Origin: an uncultured Arthrobacter sp. | GTDB lineage: Bacteria > Actinomycetota > Actinomycetes > Actinomycetales > Micrococcaceae | Reading direction: 5' to 3' | DNA: 13,619 bases | Assembly (NCBI GenBank): GCA_937873245.1 | Contig: CALMVY010000337.1 | Span: forward strand, 1 to 13,619 | In this document: positions 7,193 through 13,619 of the stretch, piece after piece | Numbering within the stretch: the stretch's first letter is position 1 | Layout: every line of letters starts with the position of its first letter | The notes under the pieces: model-generated | Databases searched by the model: none | Seen by the model: only the letters and a program-made list of their open reading frames with translations | Told to the model about the DNA's origin: nothing | Program-made: the position numbers and the translations under genes

Positions 7193-8074
7193 ATGACAAC
7201 ATTGACTGAATCCTCAGTCGCCGGCAACGATGACCGGCGAGACAACAACCAGAACCAGCAGAACCGTCAGAACGCAGCAGCCCACAAGCTGATGGTGGCG
7301 CTCGACGTCGACGGCACCCTTGTGGACCACGACGGCCACATGTCCGTGCCCGTCCGCGAAGCCGCCAAGGATGTCGTGGCCGCCGGGCACCACGTCACCA
7401 TCGCCACCGGCCGGTCACTGAACGCGGCGCTGCCCATCATCGAGCACATCGGCATCGACAACGGCTACGCCGTGTGCTCCAACGGCGGTGTCACGCTGCG
7501 CCTGGATTCCAGCCTCAGCGACGGCTACGAGATCGTGCACAAGGCCACGTTCGACCCGGGTCCGGTGCTGCGTGCGCTGCGCAAGCGGCTGCCCACGGCC
7601 AAGTACGCGCTCGAGGACAAGGACGGGAACTTCCTCTCCACCGAGCGCTTCCAGGACATGAGCTTCGGCGTGGAGGCAATCGGCGTCGACTTCCAGACCA
7701 TGCTGGAAGCCACCGCGGTCCGCGTCGTGGTCTTCAGTGCCGAGAACACGCCCGAGGAGTTCAACACCGCCATCCGGCACATCGGCCTGGCCGGCGTGAC
7801 CTACTCAGTGGGCTGGACGGCGTGGCTGGACATCGCTGCCGCGGGCGTCACGAAGGCCAGCGCGCTGGAGCACCTCCGCGGCCGGCTGGACATCGAGGCG
7901 CACCGCACCGTCGCCGTCGGCGACGGCCGCAATGACATCGAGATGCTCACCTGGGCCGCCCGCGGCGTTGCCATGGGCCAGGCGCCCGAGGAAGTGATCG
8001 CCGCCGCGGACGAGGTCACCCACTCCGTGTTCGACGACGGCGCCGCCCACGTTCTGCGCAGCCTGCTGATGTAG
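7193..8074 (+). CDS. Cof-type HAD phosphatase (HAD-IIB)
   Basis: Cytoplasmic Mg-dependent phosphatase of the haloacid dehalogenase superfamily, probably acting on sugar phosphates or other small phosphorylated metabolites. 293 residues. Motif I is DVDGTL (38-43) with nucleophile Asp38 and acid/base Asp40; motif II is the Thr of IATGRS (70-75); the motif III lysine is Lys221 in VTKASAL; motif IV is GDGRNDIEM (243-251). The large C2-type cap lies between motifs II and III (about 90-210). The N-terminus carries a run of polar residues rich in Asn and Gln (DDRRDNNQNQQNRQN, 13-27) before the fold begins at about residue 33, which is unusual for the family. The ATG at 7193 has no Shine-Dalgarno; TCTACTTGTGAG directly precedes it, similar to the serS start, so it may be leaderless. 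The gene converges on the SatD-like gene. Confidence 0.93.
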   Translation: MTTLTESSVAGNDDRRDNNQNQQNRQNAAAHKLMVALDVDGTLVDHDGHMSVPVREAAKDVVAAGHHVTIATGRSLNAALPIIEHIGIDNGYAVCSNGGVTLRLDSSLSDGYEIVHKATFDPGPVLRALRKRLPTAKYALEDKDGNFLSTERFQDMSFGVEAIGVDFQTMLEATAVRVVVFSAENTPEEFNTAIRHIGLAGVTYSVGWTAWLDIAAAGVTKASALEHLRGRLDIEAHRTVAVGDGRNDIEMLTWAARGVAMGQAPEEVIAAADEVTHSVFDDGAAHVLRSLLM

Positions 8075-8091
8075 CAACGCGTGCGCGGAGG

Positions 8092-8108
8092 GCCCGCCTG
8101 CTGCGGGC
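8092..8108. terminator. Hairpin between convergent genes, possible bidirectional terminator
   Basis: GCCCGC-CTGCT-GCGGGC is a perfect 6-bp stem with a 5-base loop. It lies in the 40-base gap between the stop of the HAD gene (plus) and the stop of the SatD-like gene (minus), the expected place for a terminator serving both. No T tract is present on either side. Confidence 0.5.
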
Positions 8109-8114
8109 GTGCTG

Positions 8115-8714
8115 TCAGCGCACCTCGAGGATGAGGCCCAGAAGCCTGGCCGCGGCGGGCCGCGCCGCGTGTTCCTCATTCCACTGGGCCCGCGCCACGG
8201 CCTTGCTGACCGCCTGGGTGGTGATTCCGAGTTCCTCGGCCACCGCCTTCTGCTGCCCGCGCACACCCGGGGTCAGCAGGTCCAGCACCCGCCACTCCGC
8301 GGGGCTGCGGTCGTGCACGATGTGCCCCAGCAGCCGCAGCACCGCTTCCGACTCCGCGGCGAGGTCGGCCAGCGGACCCTCCACGGCCACCGGGATCCGG
8401 TCCTTGCCGTTGCGCAGCCGGTCCACGGCCCGGCGGGCGTAAATCAGCCCGTGGCCCGAGGCATCCTTGATCTGGTTCGGCAGCGGCTCATTGACCGGCC
8501 CGACGCCGATCCCGACGTACCAGCTGCCGGTCCGCAGGGCGATCATCGCCGCCTCGACGGCCTGGTGCGGGAAGTCCACAATGCCCTGGACCTCGTCCTC
8601 CACCGAACGGTCGAAGTCGAGGCGCGCCGGGATGTGCCGCAGGTCCTTGAGGAGCTGCGGCACGCAGTCGCCGTCGCGCCGGCTGTCTGTCTGGTTGATG
8701 GTCAGCGTGAACAT
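8115..8714 (-). CDS. SatD-like protein with C-terminal helix-turn-helix
   Basis: 199 residues, cytoplasmic, likely a regulator. The N-terminal domain (about 1-115) has the pattern of SatD-family proteins: a first strand followed by DSRR, then FDRSVEDEVQGIVD, WYVGIGVGPVNEPLP, and ASGHGLIYARRAVDRLR. That order (GDEFQG-like segment, IGIGxG strand, then A-G-x-x-x-x-A-R helix) resembles class III nucleotide cyclase and GGDEF folds, but the catalytic metal and nucleotide residues of those enzymes are not evident. The C-terminal part (about 130-190) contains VAEELGITTQAVSKAVARAQW, a clear helix-turn-helix. No ribosome binding site precedes the ATG; a promoter just upstream predicts an almost leaderless mRNA. 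SatD family assignment is from pattern memory and should be checked; the HTH is firm. Target genes and any ligand are unknown. Confidence 0.75.
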   Translation of the reverse strand: MFTLTINQTDSRRDGDCVPQLLKDLRHIPARLDFDRSVEDEVQGIVDFPHQAVEAAMIALRTGSWYVGIGVGPVNEPLPNQIKDASGHGLIYARRAVDRLRNGKDRIPVAVEGPLADLAAESEAVLRLLGHIVHDRSPAEWRVLDLLTPGVRGQQKAVAEELGITTQAVSKAVARAQWNEEHAARPAAARLLGLILEVR

Positions 8715-8723
8715 TCTGGGACC

Positions 8724-8751
8724 ACACTACCCGGTGGTAGATTCGTGGCAA
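8724..8751 (-). promoter_or_regulatory. Promoter of the SatD-like gene
   Basis: On the minus strand TTGCCA (8746-8751), a 16-base spacer and TAGTGT (8724-8729) make the best -35/-10 pair in the window. Transcription would begin near 8717, two to four bases before the ATG at 8714, so the mRNA would be nearly leaderless. It lies wholly in the 42-base gap after the two-helix membrane protein gene, so the SatD-like gene can be expressed apart from the operon upstream. Confidence 0.6.
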
Positions 8752-8756
8752 ATGTC

Positions 8757-9467
8757 CTAGTCCAGCCTCGTCACATGGCTGACAACAGCCGGTGGAAGCG
8801 CTGAATCGGATGGCCCGGCGGCCGGCGGGAAGCCTGAATCGGACATCGCCTGTTGGATGGCCCGGATCAGGTCCGCGGGGGTTTCCTTCATGCCGAAAGT
8901 GAAAAAGCGGGGCTGGCCGCTCCCGGCCGCATTCGCCGGGTCGAGGGCGGAGTCGGTTCCGCGGACTACCACCGCGTACCGTCCGTGCACGCCGAGGGAG
9001 GTTTTGCCGCTGCTCGTGAGGGTCTGCAGCAGGCTGTCCGCGTCGGCACCCGGCGGGGCTTCGACGGCCCGGAGTGAGCCCGGCGCGATGTCCTGCCAGA
9101 AGATGGCCCTGGCCGTGTGTTTCCGGGCGTAGCCGTACAACAGGCCGTGATCGAACACCAGCAGCCGGCGGAAACTCCACAGCAGGGTCATTGACCACAG
9201 GATCAGTCCGGTGATGAGGCTCGATACAACGTAGAGCGGGAGGTCGGAAAACAGCGCCGGATCCCGGGACGACGTCGGCTGCCCGGTGAACTGGGCTATC
9301 GCTCCGAAGACGAATCCGGCCAGCAGGAGCACGGGGAGCCACTTCCAGGCGACACGCCAGGAAAGCGCGCTGGTCCTGAACCGGCCGGGCCGGCCGCCGT
9401 ACAGACGTTCGGCACGCCGGACGAGCCAGGTCCTGCCCCTGTCAGCCACGCTGGTTCGGGTGGTCAT
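8757..9467 (-). CDS. Two-helix membrane protein of unknown function
   Basis: 236 residues, family not recognised. A basic N-terminal segment (1-40, many Arg) is followed by two membrane helices (about 41-60, WKWLPVLLLAGFVFGAIAQF, and about 78-99, LYVVSSLITGLILWSMTLLW). The rest (about 100-236) is a soluble domain, probably cytoplasmic. Its run of strands (RRLLVFDHGLLYGY, ARAIFWQDIAPGSLRAVE, YAVVVRG, PRFFTFGM) ending in a helix (TPADLIRAIQQAMSDSG) recalls bacterial membrane-linked PH-like domains; this is inference. The ATG at 9467 overlaps the end of the RDD gene by 26 bases, implying translational coupling. No strong ribosome binding site is visible, and a GTG at 9449 is an alternative. It is the last gene of the WXG100 operon. 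Confidence 0.8.
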   Translation of the reverse strand: MTTRTSVADRGRTWLVRRAERLYGGRPGRFRTSALSWRVAWKWLPVLLLAGFVFGAIAQFTGQPTSSRDPALFSDLPLYVVSSLITGLILWSMTLLWSFRRLLVFDHGLLYGYARKHTARAIFWQDIAPGSLRAVEAPPGADADSLLQTLTSSGKTSLGVHGRYAVVVRGTDSALDPANAAGSGQPRFFTFGMKETPADLIRAIQQAMSDSGFPPAAGPSDSALPPAVVSHVTRLD

Positions 9468-10077
9468 AGAGCCCGGGCAGCTGCTGGTGCTCCTGCCCGG
9501 CGGCCTGCTTCGCCGCCAAATCCTTGGGATCCGGCACGGGCGCGTCGCCGCCGGCCACCCCGGAACGGCGATCAATGGATACGAAGTTGGCGGAGAAACT
9601 GTCCCCGCCGCCGCCGCTGAACGCCACGGCGATCGCCATGACCAGATAGAGGGGTGCAAAGGACCAGCAGATTGCGCGCCAGCCGCCCAGCCAGGCGCCC
9701 GACGTCGTGCCGTCACTGATGCGGACGGACCGCATGCCGGCGGCGGCGTCACCGACGCTGCCCAGCGAACCCCAGACCATCCCGTAGGCGAAGAGGACGG
9801 TGAACCAGACCGCCGCCAGCGCCGCGGCGAAGAGACCCGTGCTGTCGAGGAGGGCAAAGGACAGCGGGCCGAGTGCCAGGTTCTGGACCAGCGAGTTCAG
9901 CACCGCCATCAGGACACCGGCCGCGACAATGACCACCAGCGCGTCCAGGCTGCGGCCCCAGAAGTGGGCCCATCCCGGCTTTGGCACGTAGTAGCCGCCG
10001 GACGCCGTGTGGCGGCGGACGGGGAGCCCGTTGACGGGGTCGATCAGTCCGGTGGGGGAGGGCTTCTGCTTATTCAT
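9442..10077 (-). CDS. RDD-family membrane protein
   Basis: 211 residues. The RDD domain is visible from about residue 33: FWGRSLDALVVIVAAG carries the first Arg (42) and Asp (45), and GSVGDAAAGMRSVRISDG (106-123) is the conserved loop between helices. Three membrane helices are likely at about 43-65, 82-103 and 133-153. A cytoplasmic proline-rich N-terminus and a hydrophilic C-terminal tail of about 55 residues (RRSGVAGGDAPVPDPKD onward) flank the domain. RDD proteins are small membrane proteins, mostly of unknown function, some linked to ion transport and some found near secretion genes. The ATG has AAGG seven bases before it. The gene begins 44 bases after the 258-residue protein gene and overlaps the next gene by 26 bases, in line with one transcript for the four genes. 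Confidence 0.88.
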   Translation of the reverse strand: MNKQKPSPTGLIDPVNGLPVRRHTASGGYYVPKPGWAHFWGRSLDALVVIVAAGVLMAVLNSLVQNLALGPLSFALLDSTGLFAAALAAVWFTVLFAYGMVWGSLGSVGDAAAGMRSVRISDGTTSGAWLGGWRAICWSFAPLYLVMAIAVAFSGGGGDSFSANFVSIDRRSGVAGGDAPVPDPKDLAAKQAAGQEHQQLPGLYDHPNQRG

Positions 10078-10121
10078 CGATGACCTTCAGGGGGCGGGGG
10101 CGGACGCTGCCGGCGGCGGGC

Positions 10122-10898
10122 CTACGAGACAACAGCCAGCGCACCGAGGATGCCGAGCAAGGTGGCGCGGGACGTTTCCTGCAGTTCGAGGGTAACCTCA
10201 TTGTCCGCAACCCGCGGCGTTAGAACATGGACCCGGGACTCGCCGGTATAGACGGTTACCGTCGGGAAGTCCTCGGAGCCGGTGCTGTATGCCACCACGT
10301 TGCTGGCGGCGCGGGCATCGGCGAGGATCATGGGCGCCTGGGCCTCGAAGTCGGCCTCGGAATACGAGGTGGCGGGCGTGTCCGCCGCGGCCGATTGTTC
10401 GGGGTCCACGAATCCGGCCAGGCGGCCGGGGAGCTGGTCGCGCGTGATCACGGTGAAGCCGTGCAGCCCTCCTTCGTCCACTTCTTCGAGCAGGACGCCT
10501 TCCACATGGACGTAGGCGTAGAGCCAGCGCCGGCCGGTGGACACGGTGCGCTCGACCGAAACCACGGTGTCGCCGCTGCGCCGCAGGGTGAGGGCGCCGG
10601 TGATCTCCTCCACGGCGTGGAGCCGGGACGGCTCGGTCTCGCCTTCGAAGATGACCGGGTACACGAGTTCCTTAGCCAGCAGTCCGCGCAAGGCCACGGC
10701 ACACAGCTGTTCCTTGCTCGTTTCCTGAGCGCTGAGCCAGGGAAGCGCGACGATTTGCTCGTGCTGGACGCCGTCGAGTCCCACGATTTCCTCGTCGGTG
10801 AGGGTGGGAAGCGCGGTACCCTCCGCGGAGGCGGTTCCGAGGACGCTGGCGGCGCACTTCACGTCGCGCTCAGTCCATTTCATGGTGTTCGTGGTCAT
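10122..10898 (-). CDS. Partner protein of the WXG100 operon, possibly EspG-like
   Basis: 258 residues, acidic, no signal peptide or membrane helix; not firmly recognised. Its ATG overlaps the stop of the WXG100-type gene by 4 bases (ATGA, 10895-10898), so the two are translated together and the products probably interact. The order of features faintly matches ESX chaperones of the EspG family: an N-terminal LTDEEIVGL helix, a helical stretch QLCAVALRGLLAKELV, the LRRSGDTVVSVER strand pair, YVHVEGVLLEEVDEGGLHGF, and a C-terminal strand pair TVTVYTG...VHVLTPR followed by a helix. EspG proteins bind cognate type VII substrates in the cytoplasm, which would suit this context. The similarity is from memory and weak; an immunity protein or an unrelated chaperone are alternatives. 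Confidence 0.8.
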   Translation of the reverse strand: MTTNTMKWTERDVKCAASVLGTASAEGTALPTLTDEEIVGLDGVQHEQIVALPWLSAQETSKEQLCAVALRGLLAKELVYPVIFEGETEPSRLHAVEEITGALTLRRSGDTVVSVERTVSTGRRWLYAYVHVEGVLLEEVDEGGLHGFTVITRDQLPGRLAGFVDPEQSAAADTPATSYSEADFEAQAPMILADARAASNVVAYSTGSEDFPTVTVYTGESRVHVLTPRVADNEVTLELQETSRATLLGILGALAVVS

Positions 10899-11872
10899 CC
10901 GAATATTCCTCCGACGAAGTTGCCGACAGATTTGGCCGCGTTACTGACCCCATCTGCCACTTTAGTGGCTGTGTCCTGGGCGAAGTCCGCCACTTCCCCC
11001 GCACCGTCGGCGAGGTAGCTGCCGGGGTTGCGGGCGAAGTTGCTGATCGAGTCCCAGTTGTCGGCCACCAGGTTTCCCAGGGCCCAGGCTCCGGCGACTA
11101 TACCGGCGCCGACAATAATCGGGGCGCCGATAGGTCCGAGCAGTGCGGCGCCGCCGGCTGTCATCAGCATGACACTGCCGACGCCGCCGGCGACGGACAG
11201 CCCGCCGGCAATCCGGTCGCCCGTTCCGCGCCAGCCTTCGTGCTGGGGGTTTACGACGTCGCTGATTCCGCCCACGATGTTCAGCGGCGCCGCCAGGGCG
11301 CCCGCCACGCGGAGGCCCTGGGAGAATTTGGAGGCTTCCAGGAACGCGGGGCTGAACGGGATCCCGGCCTTGAGGTCGCTGAGGACGTCGGTGATCTTGC
11401 CGCCGCTGCGAAGGGCGTCCAGCGCTTCGCGGAGCACCGTCCCTCCGGCGCGCCAGTTCGTCAGGAGCTCCTTGGTCCTGGCGAACTCCTGCCAGCCGAG
11501 GTCCCGCAGCTTGTAGGCCTGCCACAGCTGGGCCCCCAGGTCCTTCACGCCGCTGGCGGTGTCGTAGACATCCTTGACGACGCCGGCGGAACTTTCGCCG
11601 CTCTTGTTGCTGGCGAACTCCTGCTGGTTGGCCTGGTCCTTGAGTTCCCGGGCGCCGGAACGGAGCAGGCTGACGGCCTTCATCAGGCTCTGCCGGTGCT
11701 GGCCGTTCCAGTCGCTTTTGAAGTGGCCCGCATCCTGGCCGGTCCACGATGAGGTGGTGTTGATGGCGTTGGTCAACTGCGTACCCTGCAGGCTGATGCT
11801 GTCCGCCGCTTTGCCCATGACACCGGCAAGCGTCCTAAGCTGGGCAATGTCTGCCCCGTAAAATCCGGCCAT
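10895..11872 (-). CDS. WXG100-type protein with long hydrophobic Gly/Ala segment (putative type VII substrate)
   Basis: 325 residues. The first 85 or so form a WXG100-like helical hairpin: MAGFYGADIAQLRTLAGVM, helix, then the turn SSWTGQDAGHFKSDW with W-T-G at 43-45, then a second helix to about residue 85. A mixed helical region follows (95-200). Residues about 217-268 are a strongly hydrophobic Gly/Ala stretch (GGLSVAGGVGSVMLMTAGGA, LLGPIGAPIIVGAGIVAG) like a glycine zipper or membrane-inserting hairpin, then amphipathic helices to the C-terminus (VADFAQDTATKVADGVSNAA). No known nuclease or other toxin domain is seen. The ATG at 11872 has GAGGGG with a 7-base spacer; a GTG at 11887 in frame lacks one. 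Classic WXG100 proteins are about 100 residues, so this is a fused, longer form. Type VII export is inferred; no ESX machinery gene lies in the window. Confidence 0.85.
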   Translation of the reverse strand: MAGFYGADIAQLRTLAGVMGKAADSISLQGTQLTNAINTTSSWTGQDAGHFKSDWNGQHRQSLMKAVSLLRSGARELKDQANQQEFASNKSGESSAGVVKDVYDTASGVKDLGAQLWQAYKLRDLGWQEFARTKELLTNWRAGGTVLREALDALRSGGKITDVLSDLKAGIPFSPAFLEASKFSQGLRVAGALAAPLNIVGGISDVVNPQHEGWRGTGDRIAGGLSVAGGVGSVMLMTAGGAALLGPIGAPIIVGAGIVAGAWALGNLVADNWDSISNFARNPGSYLADGAGEVADFAQDTATKVADGVSNAAKSVGNFVGGIFG

Positions 11873-11943
11873 CCGGAATCCCCTCACAGTGAACTAGCGG
11901 TCGCGTTTCCACGCCAGCCTAGAGGGTTCGCCCGACTTCCACG

Positions 11944-11961
11944 ATGGGGACACGTACCCAT
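11944..11961. promoter_or_regulatory. Imperfect palindrome in the xfp / WXG100 divergent promoter region
   Basis: ATGGGGACACGTACCCAT pairs at seven of nine positions (ATGGG with CCCAT, AC with GT). It sits 72 bases from the WXG100-type start and 95 bases from the xfp start, in the 183-base region shared by both divergent genes, so a regulator bound here could affect both. No firm -35/-10 pair was identified for either gene. A regulatory role is inference. Confidence 0.3.
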
Positions 11962-12055
11962 GCAAGAGTGGAACGGGCTGGGTTGCCTCAACTGCCCACA
12001 GATGTTGCGATGGTGCTGCGCCGCCGACGGACGCCCGAATGAAACGAGGAATGCA

Positions 12056-13619
12056 GTGACACGTGACGCGAACAGTGACCGGCCCGCTGATGCGGAACTG
12101 GAGCTCGTGGACCGCTGGTGGCGGGCCGCCAACTACCTGTCCGTCGGGCAGATCTATCTCCGGTCCAACCCGCTGCTGCGGGAACCCCTGAGCGCCGGGA
12201 ACACCAAATCCCGGCTGCTGGGCCACTGGGGCACCACCCCCGGGCTGAACTTCGTCTACGCCCACCTGAACCGGGTCATCCGCCGGGACAGCCAGAACAT
12301 GCTGTTTATTGCCGGCCCGGGACACGGCGGCCCCGCCGTCGTGGCGAACGCCTGGCTCGAGGGCACCTACTCCGGGATTTACAGCAATGTCGGCGACGAC
12401 GAACAGGGCATGGCCGAGCTCTTCCGGCAGTTCTCCTACCCCGGCGGCATCCCCAGCCACGCCGCCCCGGAAACCCCGGGCTCCATCAGCGAGGGCGGAG
12501 AGCTCGGCTATTCCCTGGCGCACGCCTACGGCTCCGTCTTCGACAATCCGGACCTGATCACCACCGTCGTGATCGGAGACGGCGAGGCCGAAACCGGGCC
12601 GCTCGCGGCGAGCTGGCATTCCCACAATTTCCTGGACCCGGTGCATGACGGCGCGGTGCTGCCCATCCTGCACCTGAACGGCTTCAAGATCGCCAACCCC
12701 ACCATTCTGGCCCGCATGCCCGAAGCCCAGCTGGAGCAGCTGCTCCGCGGCTACGGCCACGAGCCGCACTTCGTGACCGTGGCCGATCCGGCCGACACGG
12801 CGGCCGCGCACCGGGACTTCGCGGCTGTACTGGACGAGTGCCTTACCGAGATCCGGAACATCCAGTCGGCCCGCCGGGTCGCGGCCGGACCCGGCAGCGC
12901 CGGAACACCCGGCGATGGAACAGACGACGGCGCGGCGCGCTGGCCCGTGATTGTGCTGCGCTCGCCGAAGGGCTGGACCGGGCCCAAAGTAGTCGACGGG
13001 CTGCAGGTGGAAGGAACGTGGCGCAGCCACCAGGTGCCGCTGTCCGAGGTCCGCACCAACCCGGAGCACCTGGCGCTGCTGGGGGACTGGCTCGAATCCT
13101 ACCGGCCCGGCGAACTCTTCGACGGCGCCGGGCGCCTGCGGCCGGAGGTCGCGGCGAACGCCCCCGAGGGCGACCTCCGCATGAGCGCCACCCCGTACGC
13201 GAACGGCGGCGTGCTGCTGCGGGACCTCAAGCTGCCGAAGTACGAGGACCACGCTGTTCCGGTGGCGCAGCCGGGTGTGGAGCGGGTCAGCGCCATGATC
13301 ACGCTGGGGTCCTGGCTCCGGGACGTGATCAGCCAGAACCCCGAGACGTTCCGGCTGTTCGGCCCGGACGAGACGGCCTCCAACCGGCTTCAGGACGTCT
13401 ATGAGGTCACGGACAAGGTGTGGCAGTACCGGATCGAGGGCGTCGACGAGCACCTCGCCCGCGCCGGACGGGTCATGGAGGTCCTCAGCGAGCACCTGTG
13501 CCAGGGCTGGCTGGAGGGCTACCTGCTCACCGGCCGGCACGGCCTGTTCAACTGCTACGAGGCCTTCATCCACATCGTCGACTCGATGTTCAACCAGCAC
13601 GCGAAGTGGCTGAAGACGG
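12056..13619 (+). CDS. xfp: Phosphoketolase (C-terminus beyond window)
   Basis: Thiamine-diphosphate enzyme that splits xylulose 5-phosphate (and often fructose 6-phosphate) with phosphate to acetyl phosphate plus glyceraldehyde 3-phosphate or erythrose 4-phosphate. 521 codons are visible of about 800, still open at the right edge. Family landmarks run in order: RAANYLSVGQIYL (about 23-35), LGHWGTTPGLNF (55-66), AGPGHGGPAVVAN (86-98), SYPGGIPSHAAPETPGSI, GGELGYSLAHAYG, and the ThDP/Mg site GDGEAETGPLAASWH (174-188). A loop rich in Gly, Pro and Asp (AGPGSAGTPGDGTDDGAA) precedes WPVIVLRSPKGWTGPK. The GTG at 12056 is preceded by GAGGA with a 5-base spacer; an in-frame ATG at 12002 would add 18 residues but has no ribosome binding site. 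The full C-terminal domain is outside the window, so intactness cannot be judged. Confidence 0.96.
   Translation, partial: MTRDANSDRPADAELELVDRWWRAANYLSVGQIYLRSNPLLREPLSAGNTKSRLLGHWGTTPGLNFVYAHLNRVIRRDSQNMLFIAGPGHGGPAVVANAWLEGTYSGIYSNVGDDEQGMAELFRQFSYPGGIPSHAAPETPGSISEGGELGYSLAHAYGSVFDNPDLITTVVIGDGEAETGPLAASWHSHNFLDPVHDGAVLPILHLNGFKIANPTILARMPEAQLEQLLRGYGHEPHFVTVADPADTAAAHRDFAAVLDECLTEIRNIQSARRVAAGPGSAGTPGDGTDDGAARWPVIVLRSPKGWTGPKVVDGLQVEGTWRSHQVPLSEVRTNPEHLALLGDWLESYRPGELFDGAGRLRPEVAANAPEGDLRMSATPYANGGVLLRDLKLPKYEDHAVPVAQPGVERVSAMITLGSWLRDVISQNPETFRLFGPDETASNRLQDVYEVTDKVWQYRIEGVDEHLARAGRVMEVLSEHLCQGWLEGYLLTGRHGLFNCYEAFIHIVDSMFNQHAKWLKT

Noticed and set aside
9468..9857. N-terminal extension of the two-helix membrane protein by 130 codons
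   Set aside because: It overlaps the RDD gene out of frame and has the Ser/Arg/Pro-rich composition of a shadow frame.
12051..12059. ATG-CAG-TGA mini-frame just before the phosphoketolase start
   Set aside because: The ATG directly abuts the ribosome binding site, too close for initiation; the GTG at 12056 has normal spacing.
11894..13600. 568-codon minus-strand open frame opposite phosphoketolase
   Set aside because: It lies antisense to a clearly recognisable enzyme, its product has no family features, and such mirror frames are common in GC-rich coding sequence.
1..13619. tRNA, rRNA, insertion sequence, phage or integration site
   Set aside because: No cloverleaf, transposase, integrase or flanking direct repeats were recognised on either strand.

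Overview
The window is GC-rich, tightly packed DNA with frequent GTG starts. It carries actinobacterial versions of prephenate dehydratase and seryl-tRNA synthetase, a WXG100-type protein and an XFP phosphoketolase. This fits a high-GC actinobacterium, most likely a member of the Micrococcaceae such as Arthrobacter or Pseudarthrobacter. That placement is inferred from protein style and layout, since no database search was possible.

Layout. Positions 1-2605 (minus strand) hold an amidase-signature hydrolase, followed downstream by a zinc-dependent alcohol dehydrogenase that runs off the left edge. Positions 2606-2947 are non-coding and contain an array of five CATG-centred repeats. Positions 2948-4606 (plus) hold a single-domain rhodanese, prephenate dehydratase (pheA) 18 bases behind it, and a 79-residue Ala/Lys-rich small protein. 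Positions 4630-5694 (minus) hold a membrane-anchored YegS/DAG-kinase-type lipid kinase. Positions 5783-8074 (plus) hold seryl-tRNA synthetase (serS) and a Cof-type HAD phosphatase; both appear to lack a Shine-Dalgarno sequence and may be leaderless. Positions 8115-8714 (minus) hold a SatD-like protein with a C-terminal helix-turn-helix and a good promoter of its own.

Positions 8757-11872 (minus) form a compact four-gene operon. In transcription order it encodes a 325-residue WXG100-type protein with a long glycine/alanine-rich hydrophobic segment, a 258-residue partner overlapping it by 4 bases, an RDD-family membrane protein, and a two-helix membrane protein overlapping the RDD gene by 26 bases. 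No ESX ATPase (EccC) or channel gene is present, so this looks like a stand-alone type VII secretion substrate module. It is the least understood part of the window. Diverging from it, positions 12056 to the right edge encode the N-terminal two thirds of phosphoketolase (xfp).

The core genes are housekeeping: Phe synthesis, tRNA charging, lipid phosphorylation and central carbon flux. The points most worth following are the WXG100 operon, the CATG repeat array, the SatD-like regulator and the leaderless starts.
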